A program made the translations under genes and the position numbers. Shown piece by piece: positions 16,994 to 26,326 of a stretch of 64,000 nt of DNA; the stretch's first letter is position 1, and each line of letters opens with the position of its first letter. Source of the DNA: Jeotgalibaca arthritidis (GTDB lineage: Bacteria > Bacillota > Bacilli > Lactobacillales > Aerococcaceae). The stretch spans positions 747,857 to 811,856 of the forward strand of contig NZ_CP049740.1 in the NCBI RefSeq assembly GCF_011100465.1. The letters are read 5' to 3'. The notes below the pieces were generated by a model. The model did not search any database. It was given only the letters and a program-made list of their open reading frames with translations, and was not told the DNA's origin.

Positions 16994-18238
16994 TTATGCT
17001 TTTACAGTTGCACTTGAGACAGCATCTACTGTTGCGGTTGGTGCTGCTGGTGTGTTGTCATGAGCGGATGCTCCTGACACAGCGTCAACTTCTCCGTGGC
17101 TATCTTTTTCAGATGCGCCTGATACAGCATCCACATCGCCGACTAGTTTTTGGCCGGTTTGTTTCAAGTACCAATCAATAATTGGTTTGAAATCAAGGAT
17201 GTATTCATTAATGCCTTTATAATTTCCTTCTTTGTCATACATAGCTTGGTAGTTGTGAACAACGTATTTGTCGGGTCCATGAGTTGGCACATTAACGCGA
17301 ACGGCATCCGTTGCGCCGGAGCGTAACTGTTGAATAACCCAAGCCACACTGTTGTGCTTTCCTTCTGGATGACATTTCGCCAACGGGTTTCCTGCTTGTC
17401 CAGGAGTCCGAGACGCCAACATGTCTTCTGCCTCTTTAGTATGGTTATAGTATAGGAATTGGTTGTTATGGTCAGCGTAAGTGAGTTCCATCGGCATAGA
17501 CGCCAAGAAATAATTCAATTGATCAACTGTCAAAATACCGCGATCGAGCTTCACATAAGTGTTGCCTTCTACTGCATTTACCTTTTTAGCAGCTTGCTCC
17601 ACCCAATCCTCTGCGTACATATCGACACCTTCAATGGTCGTATCAATTTTGCCAGTCGCATAAAGATCTTCTTGAGCTGGCGTTGGTTCTTCTATTGAAG
17701 AAACAAGAGCCACAAACTTAACAAATTTTTCTAGCGTTCCTTTTAAAAATTGAACTGTTCTAGCATCTTTTAAATTGCCATTTTCATCAAAAGCTTCTTT
17801 CACTTTGCCCAATAAAAATTCATTTCCTGGCAATACCATAGCGTTTACGCCTGGCGCATCAAGAATTTGGCGCAAATGAAGTTGCGCACGAGATGAGCCT
17901 TGATCATAGTAAGATGCTCCGACAATCATAACCGGTTTGTCTTCTAAGGGATGAATTTTAAATGATAGCCACTCTAACAAGCTTTTTAGACCAGCTGGAA
18001 TGGTATGATTATGCTCCGGTGTCGCAATAATAACCCCGTCTGCTGCCAAAATTTTATTGTGAATATTTTGAATGACTGGGCTGTCTGTTTGGTCATCACT
18101 CTGATTAAACATCGGAACGTCCGTTATTTCTAGAATTTCAAGCTCAAATAGTGACTGGAATTGCTTCTTAATATATGTTAACAATGTACGATTATAAGAT
18201 ACTTCTGCGTTTGATCCAACGATACCAACTAATTTCAT
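16994..18238 (-). CDS. NADPH-dependent FMN reductase with PAS-like domain and triple flavinylation-motif tail
   Basis: This is a three-part cytoplasmic flavoprotein of 414 aa. Residues 1-185 are an NADPH:FMN reductase domain (KLVGIVGSN at the start, the [18 protein letters not shown] block, [13 protein letters not shown]). Residues about 240-360 resemble a PAS sensor domain ([23 protein letters not shown]). The last 48 residues carry DAVSGAS (370-376), DAVSGAS (385-391) and DAVSSAT (405-411), close to the D-x-x-S/T-G-A-T/S sites where ApbE attaches FMN covalently. A flavin transferase is encoded two genes upstream in the same operon. No signal peptide or FMN-bind domain is present. Triple covalent flavinylation is my inference. 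Confidence 0.82.
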   Translation of the reverse strand: MKLVGIVGSNAEVSYNRTLLTYIKKQFQSLFELEILEITDVPMFNQSDDQTDSPVIQNIHNKILAADGVIIATPEHNHTIPAGLKSLLEWLSFKIHPLEDKPVMIVGASYYDQGSSRAQLHLRQILDAPGVNAMVLPGNEFLLGKVKEAFDENGNLKDARTVQFLKGTLEKFVKFVALVSSIEEPTPAQEDLYATGKIDTTIEGVDMYAEDWVEQAAKKVNAVEGNTYVKLDRGILTVDQLNYFLASMPMELTYADHNNQFLYYNHTKEAEDMLASRTPGQAGNPLAKCHPEGKHNSVAWVIQQLRSGATDAVRVNVPTHGPDKYVVHNYQAMYDKEGNYKGINEYILDFKPIIDWYLKQTGQKLVGDVDAVSGASEKDSHGEVDAVSGASAHDNTPAAPTATVDAVSSATVKA

Positions 18239-18256
18239 CCTAATAGTCCCCTTTTC

Positions 18257-18865
18257 TTAAATAGTTTCCCATTTGAAATTTTCTGCTTCTTTTTTCTTAA
18301 TCTCATGCGCATGATTCAAATGATTAGTGATTTCAACAAAGGTTAAGAAATCTTCAAACAAACCGTCTAATTTCTCAACTTGTTCTTGATCTAACAACTT
18401 GCCATCTTGGTCAAACGCTTGTAACGAATGACTTAACAAAAACTCTGAACTCGGCATAATTCGCGCTTTTAGTTCAGGTGAATCTAAAATTTGGCGTAAG
18501 TGCATTTGAGCGCGAGACGAACCAAGGACACCATAAGAGGCACCCGTAATCATTACTGCCTTATCCACAAATGGGAAAATCCCATAAGATAACCAGTTCA
18601 AGGCATTCATTAGTGACGCCGGCACTGCATGATCGTATTCAGGTGTTGAAATAATGACACCGTCTGCCTGATCAATTTTTTCTGCCAACGCCAACACTTC
18701 TGCTGGCAGGTCACTACCTTCTGGCTTGTTAAAAACGGGCAGGTCCTTAATTTCAACGACGTCTATGTTTACCTTTTCAGAAAAATGATTTTTCATAAAA
18801 TGGAGCAGTTGACGGTTTGTTGATTGTTCTGAGTTTGTTCCTACGAGACCGATAAATGTTTGCAT
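18257..18865 (-). CDS. NADPH-dependent FMN reductase family protein
   Basis: This 202-aa flavodoxin-fold reductase is a paralogue of the N-terminal domain of the next gene: FIGLVGTNSEQS at the start, STPEYDHAVPASLMNALNW for flavin binding, GSSRAQMHLRQIL near 120. It has no PAS domain and no flavinylation tail. It lies 18 bases upstream of the long paralogue and 26 bases downstream of apbE, so it is part of one operon. It probably delivers electrons from NADPH to FMN; the acceptor is unknown. Confidence 0.88.
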   Translation of the reverse strand: MQTFIGLVGTNSEQSTNRQLLHFMKNHFSEKVNIDVVEIKDLPVFNKPEGSDLPAEVLALAEKIDQADGVIISTPEYDHAVPASLMNALNWLSYGIFPFVDKAVMITGASYGVLGSSRAQMHLRQILDSPELKARIMPSSEFLLSHSLQAFDQDGKLLDQEQVEKLDGLFEDFLTFVEITNHLNHAHEIKKKEAENFKWETI

Positions 18866-18891
18866 AGTTGTTTACTTCCTTCCATGGTTGG

Positions 18892-19800
18892 TTATTTTGA
18901 ATATAAAACGTGACCGGTTTGGGTGATGACAATGCCATCAATATCGTCCAACTGATTGAGCGTGTCGATAATGGTTTCTGATTGGTGGCCGTACAAGCGC
19001 GTGGTCCAAATCTCCCCATCGACAGACTGTTTCGATCGAATCGTTAGGCTGGCGACATCCGTTTGGGTTGGGTAACCGGTTTTTGGATTAAAGATATGGT
19101 GATAGGTTTGATTGTCTTTTTTAAGGCTTCTTTCGTAAATGCCCGAAGTTACCACCGATTGATTGGCTATATCAAGAACCGTCACGTAATCGTTGCGATT
19201 TTTCTGTGGGTCTTGAATCCCAATTCGCCACTTCTCAGACTGGCCCTGTCTGACAGGACCTAAACCAACAACATTACCGCCTAAATTAATGAGTGCTGCT
19301 GTTACACCAGCAGTTTTCAGAAAATCGACTAATAAATCTGCCATATAACCTTTGGCTAAGCAACCGAGATCAATTTTCATGCCGCTTTCCTTTAAAAAAA
19401 CCGTTTGTTCTTGGTCATCTAGGATAATATGATGAGGGTTCGTTAGTCTTAAGAGCTCATCAATTTCGGCTTGCGAGGGTACTTTTGCATCTTGAAAACC
19501 AATTCGCCATGTTTGAATCAAGGGACCGATCGCAATATTTAAATGACTATCGTCTGCGCAACTATGGTATTTCCCGATTTTAATCAGGTCATATAGTTGG
19601 GGATGGACGACTACTGGTCTTTGGCCAGCTTGATGGTTAATAGCCATGAGTTCTGAATCGTGACGGTTGGCGCTGAAGCGTTGCTCATAGACCCTTAATC
19701 GCTCAATGGCCTCAGCCATGATTGGGTCAGGATCGCCATGTTCAATGAGTAAATCAATGACCGTTCCCATCATATGGATGCGTTCTTTCTTTTGTATCAT
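18892..19800 (-). CDS. apbE: ApbE-family FMN transferase
   Basis: It transfers FMN from FAD onto a Thr/Ser of a target protein. At 302 aa it has family blocks MMGTVIDLLI, FSANRHDSELMAIN, the KIDLGCLAKGYMADLL flavin-binding block, INLGGNVVGLG and FNPKTGYPTQTDV. No signal peptide or lipobox is seen, so it acts in the cytoplasm. Its ATG overlaps the regulator stop (ATGA). The gene product that most likely receives FMN is the tail of the reductase encoded at 16994. The symbol is used in the family sense. Confidence 0.93.
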   Translation of the reverse strand: MIQKKERIHMMGTVIDLLIEHGDPDPIMAEAIERLRVYEQRFSANRHDSELMAINHQAGQRPVVVHPQLYDLIKIGKYHSCADDSHLNIAIGPLIQTWRIGFQDAKVPSQAEIDELLRLTNPHHIILDDQEQTVFLKESGMKIDLGCLAKGYMADLLVDFLKTAGVTAALINLGGNVVGLGPVRQGQSEKWRIGIQDPQKNRNDYVTVLDIANQSVVTSGIYERSLKKDNQTYHHIFNPKTGYPTQTDVASLTIRSKQSVDGEIWTTRLYGHQSETIIDTLNQLDDIDGIVITQTGHVLYSK

Positions 19801-20663
19801 TGTGATTCCTCCAGCGACGCTTCCATTTGAGCCAGTTCCTTCAGAGCAATTGTATTACGGTTAATTTTGGAGTAAGCACGCGCATCGTAAATGCGTTCTA
19901 ATAGTTTTTGCTTAGGCTCACCTTCTACAATGGCATTTTTCGCACGCTGTAAGGCTGCTCTTGCTAAATAATACGTCACGTGATTATCTGAACAAATCGA
20001 AACAGCATATTCCAAGAGTGCATTACTGATTTCAAGTTCATTAATTTCTGCGTAAAAGACACCACATTGAAAAACAATGTTCAAGACACGCCACGTATCT
20101 GACATTTCCTGTGTCGGGTAGCTATAAATCTTTTCTTGAACTTTGTTGAAATAAAATTCTGCTTTTTGACGATCACCTTCCCTAGCATAAACCATTCCGG
20201 TTCCGGTGTAGGCTAGCAGTCGAAAAATGGAGAGGTCATCAGTCGTTTCTTCTAGAAGAATCTGATCGAATAAAAATAGAATATCCATCACTGGCTGGTT
20301 TTTAAAAATCATCACAAAGCCTCTTAAGTAGTGATAGCGCATGATTAAGCTGTTATCATCAACTTCTTTACCGACAATTGTCTGAAGGAGATCAGCTGCT
20401 TGATCAAATTCACTCGTAATTAAAAAGAACTCTGCCTGATTCATTTTTTCAATTGTTTCAGAGTGCTTAACGCCTACTTTTGGAAATAGTTCACCTAAAG
20501 GGAGATTGAGTCGATTGCATAGCTGAATCAGAATTTTTAGATTAGGGACGTGACCATTATTCTCAAACCGACTAAGAGTCGCTTGCGTACAAATCCCCTC
20601 CGCTAATTCGTTTTGAGATAAGCCACTGGTCTTCCTAGCCAAAATAAAACGTTCAATATTCAT
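19797..20663 (-). CDS. XRE-family regulator with TPR-like C-terminus (Rgg/PlcR-like)
   Basis: This 288-aa protein has an N-terminal helix-turn-helix (ILARKTSGLSQNELAEGI, ATLSRFENNG; residues 6-60) followed by about 220 helical residues with TPR-like periodicity, the layout of Rgg/GadR/MutR or PlcR regulators. It heads the operon with apbE and the two reductases and overlaps apbE by four bases, so it probably controls them. A good promoter (20712-20740) and AAAGGAGGAG precede it. Whether it senses a peptide or a redox compound cannot be told. Confidence 0.8.
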   Translation of the reverse strand: MNIERFILARKTSGLSQNELAEGICTQATLSRFENNGHVPNLKILIQLCNRLNLPLGELFPKVGVKHSETIEKMNQAEFFLITSEFDQAADLLQTIVGKEVDDNSLIMRYHYLRGFVMIFKNQPVMDILFLFDQILLEETTDDLSIFRLLAYTGTGMVYAREGDRQKAEFYFNKVQEKIYSYPTQEMSDTWRVLNIVFQCGVFYAEINELEISNALLEYAVSICSDNHVTYYLARAALQRAKNAIVEGEPKQKLLERIYDARAYSKINRNTIALKELAQMEASLEESQ

Positions 20664-20711
20664 TAGCTCCTCCTTTTATTGTGTTTATTTTCACAAGTTT
20701 TACCATGTTTG

Positions 20712-20740
20712 ATTATACGCCTAATAAATTCGCACGTCAA
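20712..20740 (-). promoter_or_regulatory. Promoter of the apbE-reductase operon
   Basis: Minus-strand TTGACG, a 17-base spacer and a perfect TATAAT lie about 50 bases before the regulator start. Confidence 0.8.
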
Positions 20741-20810
20741 TGAAATATATAAAATTTTATATATAGTTTGTGGTTTGATGATTAATTTTTTATATGATGT
20801 CATCGTAAAT

Positions 20811-20850
20811 AAAAGAGGTTCAAGCAAAATTAGATGCTTGAACCTCTTTA
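20811..20850. terminator. Terminator after AlkD-like gene
   Basis: AAAGAGGTTCAAGC/GCTTGAACCTCTTT forms a perfect 14-bp stem. Its AAAGAGGTTC arm resembles that of the hairpin array at 31799. Confidence 0.85.
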
Positions 20851-21558
20851 TTAACAACGGACATACTTGCGTTTAAACCCAATTCTGTCCTTTTCAATTT
20901 CTTTTTGGATGCTCTCGTATGCATTGAGGACAAGCGGCTTTTTATTTGGCCGATTGACTTCGATGGTACCAATCGTTTGAGCGATTTGAAGTGCTTCTTG
21001 ATGTAGCGGCTGGTACGATAACCCAACTGTATAAACAAAATTACTCATGGATGCTTTTGTCCGTTCCGGAGCTGTTTGAATATCAGTTGCAACTTTTCCA
21101 AGCAGTCCAGCTAGCTTTTCTTTAGAAAACTCATGGTCTTTACGTCTTCCTAAAAGCCAGCAATAACAGCTCCAACCAGCAGACATTTTCAATTCGTCTC
21201 CTGACATAATCCACTTATCTGCAATCTCTTGAGCTAGTGGTGATTCAGATAAGGTGACGGCTACAACAAAATCTGACAGCATATAAAAATAAGCCTGATC
21301 AATCCAACGATCAAAGTCTGCTTCCGTCATGGCAATAGGATCTGCAATCACGCCAGCAAAGTACATCGCATCATAATTGCCTGTTGCGTACAACTCTTCT
21401 GATAGCTGCTGATCTATTTTTATTTGTTTGGATAACGGCTTCATCGCACCTGTCGCGACACCAAAAACGGGTTCGTGGGCACCATTAGACAGGTACATCT
21501 TCTTCATCCGTTCTTTTCCTAATAGGGCTAATTCTTGCATGACTTCTTGGACATCCAT
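20851..21558 (-). CDS. DNA alkylation repair (AlkD-like) family protein
   Basis: This 235-aa all-helical protein matches the HEAT-repeat DNA-alkylation-repair family: the GVATGAMKPLSKQIK block, WIMSGDELKMSAGWSCY, and the end block RTKASMSNFVYTVG. Family members such as AlkD are DNA glycosylases removing 3-methyl- and 7-methylguanine-type lesions, but this subgroup is poorly studied. It lies 27 bases downstream of the flavoprotein gene at 21586 on the same strand and shares its transcript. Confidence 0.75.
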   Translation of the reverse strand: MDVQEVMQELALLGKERMKKMYLSNGAHEPVFGVATGAMKPLSKQIKIDQQLSEELYATGNYDAMYFAGVIADPIAMTEADFDRWIDQAYFYMLSDFVVAVTLSESPLAQEIADKWIMSGDELKMSAGWSCYCWLLGRRKDHEFSKEKLAGLLGKVATDIQTAPERTKASMSNFVYTVGLSYQPLHQEALQIAQTIGTIEVNRPNKKPLVLNAYESIQKEIEKDRIGFKRKYVRC

Positions 21559-21585
21559 AGCGACACTCCTTCTGAAGGTTAATGA

Positions 21586-22017
21586 TTATTCAGCGTCAAA
21601 ACTAAAGACATAGCGATGACCTTGCGTTAAGCTGTGATAAAATCCTTCTCCCTTATAGAGCTGGAAAACTTGTGCACCTTGGCGATCCGATTCATTGGGA
21701 TAAACATGTTGCACATAAGGATTGTCTTTCAACACTTCTTGTAGATGCTCTTTACCAATTTGGCGTATTTGTCCTTCAATACGAATCACTTGAATCAAGT
21801 AACCCTCTTCAGACATAGCTGTTAGCGCAACATTTTGATTATGTTGGAGTTGTTTATAGAAGTCAGTTCGTGGATGCGTCATGAAAAACACACCATTTTC
21901 GTTAGCAACTCCGATGTTTGCATGACGAGCATGAGGTTTATTATCTTCATCAACAGTTGCAAAAACAGCAACTTTCATTTGATCTTGCAAAATTTGCATA
22001 ATAGTTTCAATATTCAT
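21586..22017 (-). CDS. Pyridoxamine 5'-phosphate oxidase-like flavoprotein
   Basis: This 143-aa split-barrel protein binds FMN or a related cofactor. MKVAVFATVDEDNKPHARH and MTHPRTDFYKQLQHNQNVAL are typical of the PNPOx-like family, small reductases or general-stress proteins. It is divergent from the MerR regulator at 22176 and first of a pair with the AlkD-like gene. The shared upstream region contains the MerR-type promoter. Function beyond the family is unknown. Confidence 0.82.
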   Translation of the reverse strand: MNIETIMQILQDQMKVAVFATVDEDNKPHARHANIGVANENGVFFMTHPRTDFYKQLQHNQNVALTAMSEEGYLIQVIRIEGQIRQIGKEHLQEVLKDNPYVQHVYPNESDRQGAQVFQLYKGEGFYHSLTQGHRYVFSFDAE

Positions 22018-22122
22018 TTGGATACTCCCTTTTGCTTCTTGATAGTATCATTATATCACAGGCCTATTTTACTTTTCATTATTATGTGCTTTTTGTCACA
22101 ATTTTATTTTTTTCGTAAAGTA

Positions 22123-22153
22123 TTGACCCTAACCTTACGTCATGGTTTATAGT
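22123..22153 (+). promoter_or_regulatory. MerR-type promoter with 19-base spacer
   Basis: TTGACC and TATAGT are separated by 19 bases holding the dyad CTAACC...GGTT. Overlong spacers with a central dyad are the hallmark of MerR-activated promoters. It should drive the MerR gene itself (autoregulation). Confidence 0.78.
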
Positions 22154-22175
22154 AAGAATGAAAGGAGAGAATCAG

Positions 22176-22901
22176 ATGAAAATAAAAGAAGTTGCTCAAT
22201 TAACCGGTGTTAGCGTCCGTACCTTGCATCACTACGATGCCATTGACTTACTTAAGCCAGACCAACTGACCGAAGCAGGTTATCGCTTGTATTCAGATAC
22301 CAACCTCCTGCGCCTACAGCAAATTCTCTTTTTTAAGGAACTTGGTTTTCCTTTGAAAGAAATAAAAGATATTCTTAATCAACCCGATTTTGACCGGCAA
22401 GACGCATTAATGTTGCAACATCAGATGCTGCTGGACAAGCAACAGAAGCTGGCGCAGATGATTGAAACCATTGAAAAAACAATAGAAGCAGGAAAAGGAG
22501 AGAGACAAATGAGTAAAGAAGAACAATTTAAAGGCTTTGATTTTAAACATAACCCTTACGAAGAAGAGGCCCGGAAGCGTTGGGGAAACGATGCGGTCGA
22601 CCAAGCCAATCAAAACGTGAGTAAGATGACGGCAACAGATCAAGATCGATTCAATCAAATCTTCCGTGATTTGGCTGAAGTTCGTCATTTAGACCCGGCT
22701 TCTAAACAAGCGCAAGAGTCGATTGAAAAGTGGTATCTCCATTTACAGTCGATTGCGACTTATTCTCTTGAAGCATTTAAGGGATTAGGTCAGATGTATA
22801 TAGACGATGATCGTTTCAGAAAAAATATTGATCAATTTGGTGATGGATTGGCGCTATTTATGCGCGATGCCATGGCTATCTACGCTGATAACCATCAATA
22901 A
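22176..22901 (+). CDS. MerR-family activator with TipAS-like drug-sensing domain
   Basis: The 241-aa protein starts at 22176 (MKIKEVAQLTG) after AAAGGAGA; an ATG six codons upstream is before the ribosome site. The winged-helix MerR domain (VSVRTLHHYDAIDLLKP, residues 10-27) is followed by a coiled coil (about 75-105) and a TipAS helical domain (residues about 115-241) with RWGNDAVDQANQNV. TipAS domains bind thiopeptides or other amphipathic compounds. The 19-base-spacer promoter upstream supports autoregulation. No efflux gene is next to it. Confidence 0.88.
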   Translation: MKIKEVAQLTGVSVRTLHHYDAIDLLKPDQLTEAGYRLYSDTNLLRLQQILFFKELGFPLKEIKDILNQPDFDRQDALMLQHQMLLDKQQKLAQMIETIEKTIEAGKGERQMSKEEQFKGFDFKHNPYEEEARKRWGNDAVDQANQNVSKMTATDQDRFNQIFRDLAEVRHLDPASKQAQESIEKWYLHLQSIATYSLEAFKGLGQMYIDDDRFRKNIDQFGDGLALFMRDAMAIYADNHQ

Positions 22902-22903
22902 AA

Positions 22904-22944
22904 ATCAGGGATTGAGAGAACATTCTCTCAATCCCTGATTTTTA
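22904..22944. terminator. Bidirectional terminator
   Basis: AAATCAGGGATTGAGAGAA/TTCTCTCAATCCCTGATTT is a 19-bp perfect stem with a two-base loop, flanked by A and T runs, between convergent genes. Confidence 0.9.
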
Positions 22945-24219
22945 ATCTTGTGCTACTTTTTGGCGAAGGCGGCTGCGTTCAACGATTGTTTTTCGAATCA
23001 TATCCTGTGGCTTAACCGCTTGGCTAACCTTCATTTTAACAATTTGCATCGCATGAGGAGCTGAACGGATACTTTCATCTTCTTCGTTCCACATCTCGAC
23101 TAGTAATTCTGGATGATGGCGCATGCCTGGTCCGTAAAACTCTAATTGGTCACCCACTTTGAAGAGATTCCGTTGTTGAATAGTCGCGATTTGGGTTGCT
23201 TCATCATAATCAAGCACTTGGCCGACAAATTTATAGCGAGGCTTGCGACGACGCTCTCCAAATAGTTGCTCATTCTCTGTCGGTTTGCCGTAGTAAAAAC
23301 CTGTGGCTAGCTCACGCTGGGCTACTTTCCACAGTTCGTCCAACCACTCTTCTTGTAAAACGTAGTTGTCTGGATCTGCCATGTAAGCATCCAGTGCCTT
23401 GCGGTAAACATTAACAACGGTGGAAACGTAGTGGATGGACTTCATCCGACCTTCAATTTTCAAGGAATCTATACCGTTCTCAACAATGTCAGGAATGTGC
23501 TCAATCATTGATAGATCAACAGCACTCATCGAAAAGGCCTCGTCAATTCCTTCTTCACCCTTGCCGACCATTTGACGATTACCTAGCGTTGGAAGGTCAA
23601 ACAAACCGTATTTCCAACGGCAAGATTGGCAACAACCGCCACGATTAGCATCGCGGTCAGCCATATGGTTGGATAGGGTACAACGACCTGAGTAAGAAAT
23701 ACACATCGCTCCGTGAATAAAGGCTTCGATTTCTACGTCAGTATTGGCACGAATTTCTGCTACCTCAGCCATAGAAACCTCTCGACCGAGTACGCAACGG
23801 GTCAACCCTGCATCCTGCCAAAAGTTAAGTGTTTCATAGTTAACTGCCGATTGTTGGGTAGATAAATGGATATCAAGGCCAGGCGCATCTGCGGCACAAA
23901 TCTGCATCAAAGCAGGATCGGACACAATAACAGCATCGATGCCGATGTCCCGAATGGTGCGAAAGAAATCTCCTGCTCCAATTTGATCATTTTCGTGGGT
24001 TACCATATTAGCAGCCACATAAACTTTTGCGCCTCTTTCATGGGCAAAGGCAACCCCTTCTGCCATTTCTTCAAAAGAAAAATTTCCTGCTCGGCTCCGA
24101 AGACCATAGGCGTCGCCACCAATATAAACAGCATCAGCGCCGTAGTGGATAGCTGTTTTTAATTTTTCCAAGGTACCCGCTGGTGCTAGTAATTCTGGGC
24201 GTTTCATTGTTGTATTCAT
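22942..24219 (-). CDS. trhP2: U32-family peptidase-like tRNA hydroxylation protein
   Basis: A 425-aa U32 protein: KRPELLAPAGTLEKLKTAIHYGADAVYIGG at the start, then EAFIHGAMCISYSGRCTLSNH with the family cysteines, and GGCCQSCRWKY. U32 members called TrhP form 5-hydroxyuridine at tRNA position 34; older annotations call them collagenase-like proteases. The gene is 15 bases downstream of a second U32 gene, matching the trhP1-trhP2 pair (yrrN-yrrO) of Bacillus. The C-terminal barrel (about 320-425) supports the longer P2 type. Confidence 0.88.
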   Translation of the reverse strand: MNTTMKRPELLAPAGTLEKLKTAIHYGADAVYIGGDAYGLRSRAGNFSFEEMAEGVAFAHERGAKVYVAANMVTHENDQIGAGDFFRTIRDIGIDAVIVSDPALMQICAADAPGLDIHLSTQQSAVNYETLNFWQDAGLTRCVLGREVSMAEVAEIRANTDVEIEAFIHGAMCISYSGRCTLSNHMADRDANRGGCCQSCRWKYGLFDLPTLGNRQMVGKGEEGIDEAFSMSAVDLSMIEHIPDIVENGIDSLKIEGRMKSIHYVSTVVNVYRKALDAYMADPDNYVLQEEWLDELWKVAQRELATGFYYGKPTENEQLFGERRRKPRYKFVGQVLDYDEATQIATIQQRNLFKVGDQLEFYGPGMRHHPELLVEMWNEEDESIRSAPHAMQIVKMKVSQAVKPQDMIRKTIVERSRLRQKVAQD

Positions 24220-24234
24220 TATTTGCTTCCTCTC

Positions 24235-25155
24235 TTATCGCACTTTATCCGCTGAATAAAGGAAAAAGCCAGTATCGGTTTCTCGATTTTCAGGGTGATG
24301 GGTGATGATTTGTTCATTTAACTGCGCCAGCAATTCAGGCGTCGCCTCATTATTTTCGATTAGCGTACGCGCTTGGTGGAAAACAGTGACCACTTCGACA
24401 AAGGCTTGCCCCGGTGTATAAAGACCATCTAAATACCAATTGTCTGCATGAATATCAGCTAGCATCGGCAACTGCACCATCAAGTTCAAGTCCTTGTTGG
24501 CAAACACATGAGTGCCGTGGCTATCTTGGTAAATGGCATAATGAGTATCATCCTTACCCGGTTCAGATAAAAAGAGATGGCGGTCTTCAAAATTTAATGC
24601 GTCTTTTTCAATGTAGTTAAAATAATTATTAAGGAGTTCTCGTCTACTTTGATGAATGCATTGTGCGCCGTAAACTTGCGTCACGACGGGCAATTCCGCT
24701 TTTGGAACTAGCAATTCTAGCTCGACATAAGGAACTTCTCGAGCAATTAGCGCTGCGACAGCCCCATACTTTTTCCAAAAGTTTATCTGGCCGTGGCTCG
24801 TCACCAACACAGATGCATCATAAATATAGGGGATGTAATAGTCAGGATTTTTCATAATCTGGATGAGCCCTGTGTCTCCTACCATTAGTTTATCAACCTT
24901 TAATGCTTTCATTCGCTTCAAGAATGGTCGTGCTTGTTCAATTTTGTCATTGTGGAGAATCGCGTTAGCAGCAACAATAACTTGCTTACCCATTTGATGG
25001 GCGATAGCCACTAACTCACCAATTTCATCATCACTTAAATAACCTGGAACACGCAACCCAAAGACCTCTTCTCCTACTATTAACTGGTCAGCGCCAGCTT
25101 CTAGGAGTAACTTTCCTTGTTCAAGCGATTCAGTTGTTGCAATCAACTCAATCAT
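24235..25155 (-). CDS. trhP1: U32-family peptidase-like protein, partner
   Basis: The 306-aa protein has the N-terminal U32 barrel (LLLEAGADQLIVGEEVFGLR, KVDKLMVGDTGLIQIM, QVYGAQCIHQSRRELLNNY) but lacks the cysteine cluster and extra C-terminal domain of its downstream partner. It fits the short subunit TrhP1/YrrN. The two genes are one operon on the minus strand. The likely function is tRNA U34 hydroxylation, by homology and context. Confidence 0.83.
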   Translation of the reverse strand: MIELIATTESLEQGKLLLEAGADQLIVGEEVFGLRVPGYLSDDEIGELVAIAHQMGKQVIVAANAILHNDKIEQARPFLKRMKALKVDKLMVGDTGLIQIMKNPDYYIPYIYDASVLVTSHGQINFWKKYGAVAALIAREVPYVELELLVPKAELPVVTQVYGAQCIHQSRRELLNNYFNYIEKDALNFEDRHLFLSEPGKDDTHYAIYQDSHGTHVFANKDLNLMVQLPMLADIHADNWYLDGLYTPGQAFVEVVTVFHQARTLIENNEATPELLAQLNEQIITHHPENRETDTGFFLYSADKVR

Positions 25156-25383
25156 TCAGTAACCTTCTTTCTTTTGTGAATCATTTATTATATGATCTGT
25201 TTTTACATCGGGATTTTAAATGTTCATACATACACATTTAATAGCTAGATTACTATATTTATAATCTTTATCAGATGTAAAAATTTCACATATCAGACGT
25301 TTCACAAGCATTTTATCACATTTGAAAGTTTGCGACTAGAGGCACAAAGTGGTGGTTTGGCAGTGAATATGTCGAGTGACGCA
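25156..25383. other. Intergenic region, no gene seen
   Basis: This AT-rich stretch holds the upstream region of the U32 operon. No coding frame with a ribosome site is visible. A minus-strand GATAAAAT sequence near 25310 could be a -10 element. Confidence 0.4.
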
Positions 25384-25441
25384 AAAAAAGAGAGTCAGTT
25401 GACATTTATTCGGAAAAAAATGTCGACTGGCTCTCTTTTTT
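25384..25441. terminator. Terminator after gloB
   Basis: AAAAAGAGAGTCAGTTGACATTT pairs with AAATGTCGACTGGCTCTCTTTTT (one mismatch, one wobble); the long T run on the minus strand serves gloB. Confidence 0.85.
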
Positions 25442-25462
25442 GATTCTACTTGGTTATTTTCC

Positions 25463-26170
25463 TTAAAACTGATCTCGTGCTTGTCGCAATCGAATGAATG
25501 ATTCTAAATTTTCTGCTTGCAGAAATAGATTAATCGTCCGTTCCTTTGCCATAGTCGTTGGCAAGGTCGGTTTATGCTCTTGACGCAATTGAATGGTCTC
25601 TTCCAATGCTTGGTCAATCGCTGAATTTCCGCCCTCCTGCGTTTTAGCAAAACGCAAATTAGTTTCTGTATATTCATGGGCTGGATAAATAACCACGCTG
25701 TCCGCTAGCTTGTTTAGTTTTTGAAGGGCATCGTATTGGGCTTGGTAGTCACCAGTAAAGACGCGACCACAGCCAGCAGAAAATAAGGCATCACCGCAAA
25801 AAAGAACATCGGTAGTGAGGTAGCTAATATGTTCTTCTGTATGACCTGCCGTTTTAATAACATCGAAGGTTTGGTTGAAAAGTTCGATGCTGTCCCCTTC
25901 TTTTAAAACAGTTGTTGCTAAATGACCGGTCTCGATTGGACCATAGACAGGCGTTTCAGGGTAACGGTTTACGATATCCAACACACCGCCTATATGGTCA
26001 TCATGTTTATGAGTCAGAATAATCGCTTCTGGGATTAGATTTTTGAGTTTTATATAAGCTAACACGCCCTCTGATTCGCCGGGATCAACTATAATAACCC
26101 GTCCCTCTTGTTCGAGCAGCCAAATATAATTATCACTAAGAGCAGAAATAGGATGAATGTGAATTGTCAT
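25463..26170 (-). CDS. gloB: Hydroxyacylglutathione hydrolase-like metallo-beta-lactamase fold protein
   Basis: A 235-aa glyoxalase II-type hydrolase. The start MTIHIHPISALSDN at 26170 follows GAAGGAG and matches the usual start of the family; the long upstream extension is not coding. The binuclear metal motif is THKHDDHIGG, with later ligands GHTEEHI, FCGDALFSAGCGR and YPAHEYT. It would hydrolyse S-lactoyl thiols after glyoxalase I; a GloA-like VOC protein is encoded at 48001. It is divergent from fabV. The C-terminal part is somewhat shortened relative to human-type GloB, normal for bacteria. Confidence 0.87.
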   Translation of the reverse strand: MTIHIHPISALSDNYIWLLEQEGRVIIVDPGESEGVLAYIKLKNLIPEAIILTHKHDDHIGGVLDIVNRYPETPVYGPIETGHLATTVLKEGDSIELFNQTFDVIKTAGHTEEHISYLTTDVLFCGDALFSAGCGRVFTGDYQAQYDALQKLNKLADSVVIYPAHEYTETNLRFAKTQEGGNSAIDQALEETIQLRQEHKPTLPTTMAKERTINLFLQAENLESFIRLRQARDQF

Positions 26171-26326
26171 TATTTTTCTCCTTCCATCTTTCATTTTCTC
26201 TATTATAACAATCCTCGTTGTGATTCGCCCACTATTAAAAAATAATGAAACTTTCATGATAGAAATACTACCCAACCTTGTGCTTTTTTGATATTGTATT
26301 ACTATGAAACACTTTTGGAGGTAATG

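Noticed and set aside
20663..20876. Small frames around the apbE operon promoter
   Set aside because: They overlap the promoter and a terminator hairpin and have no coding signal.
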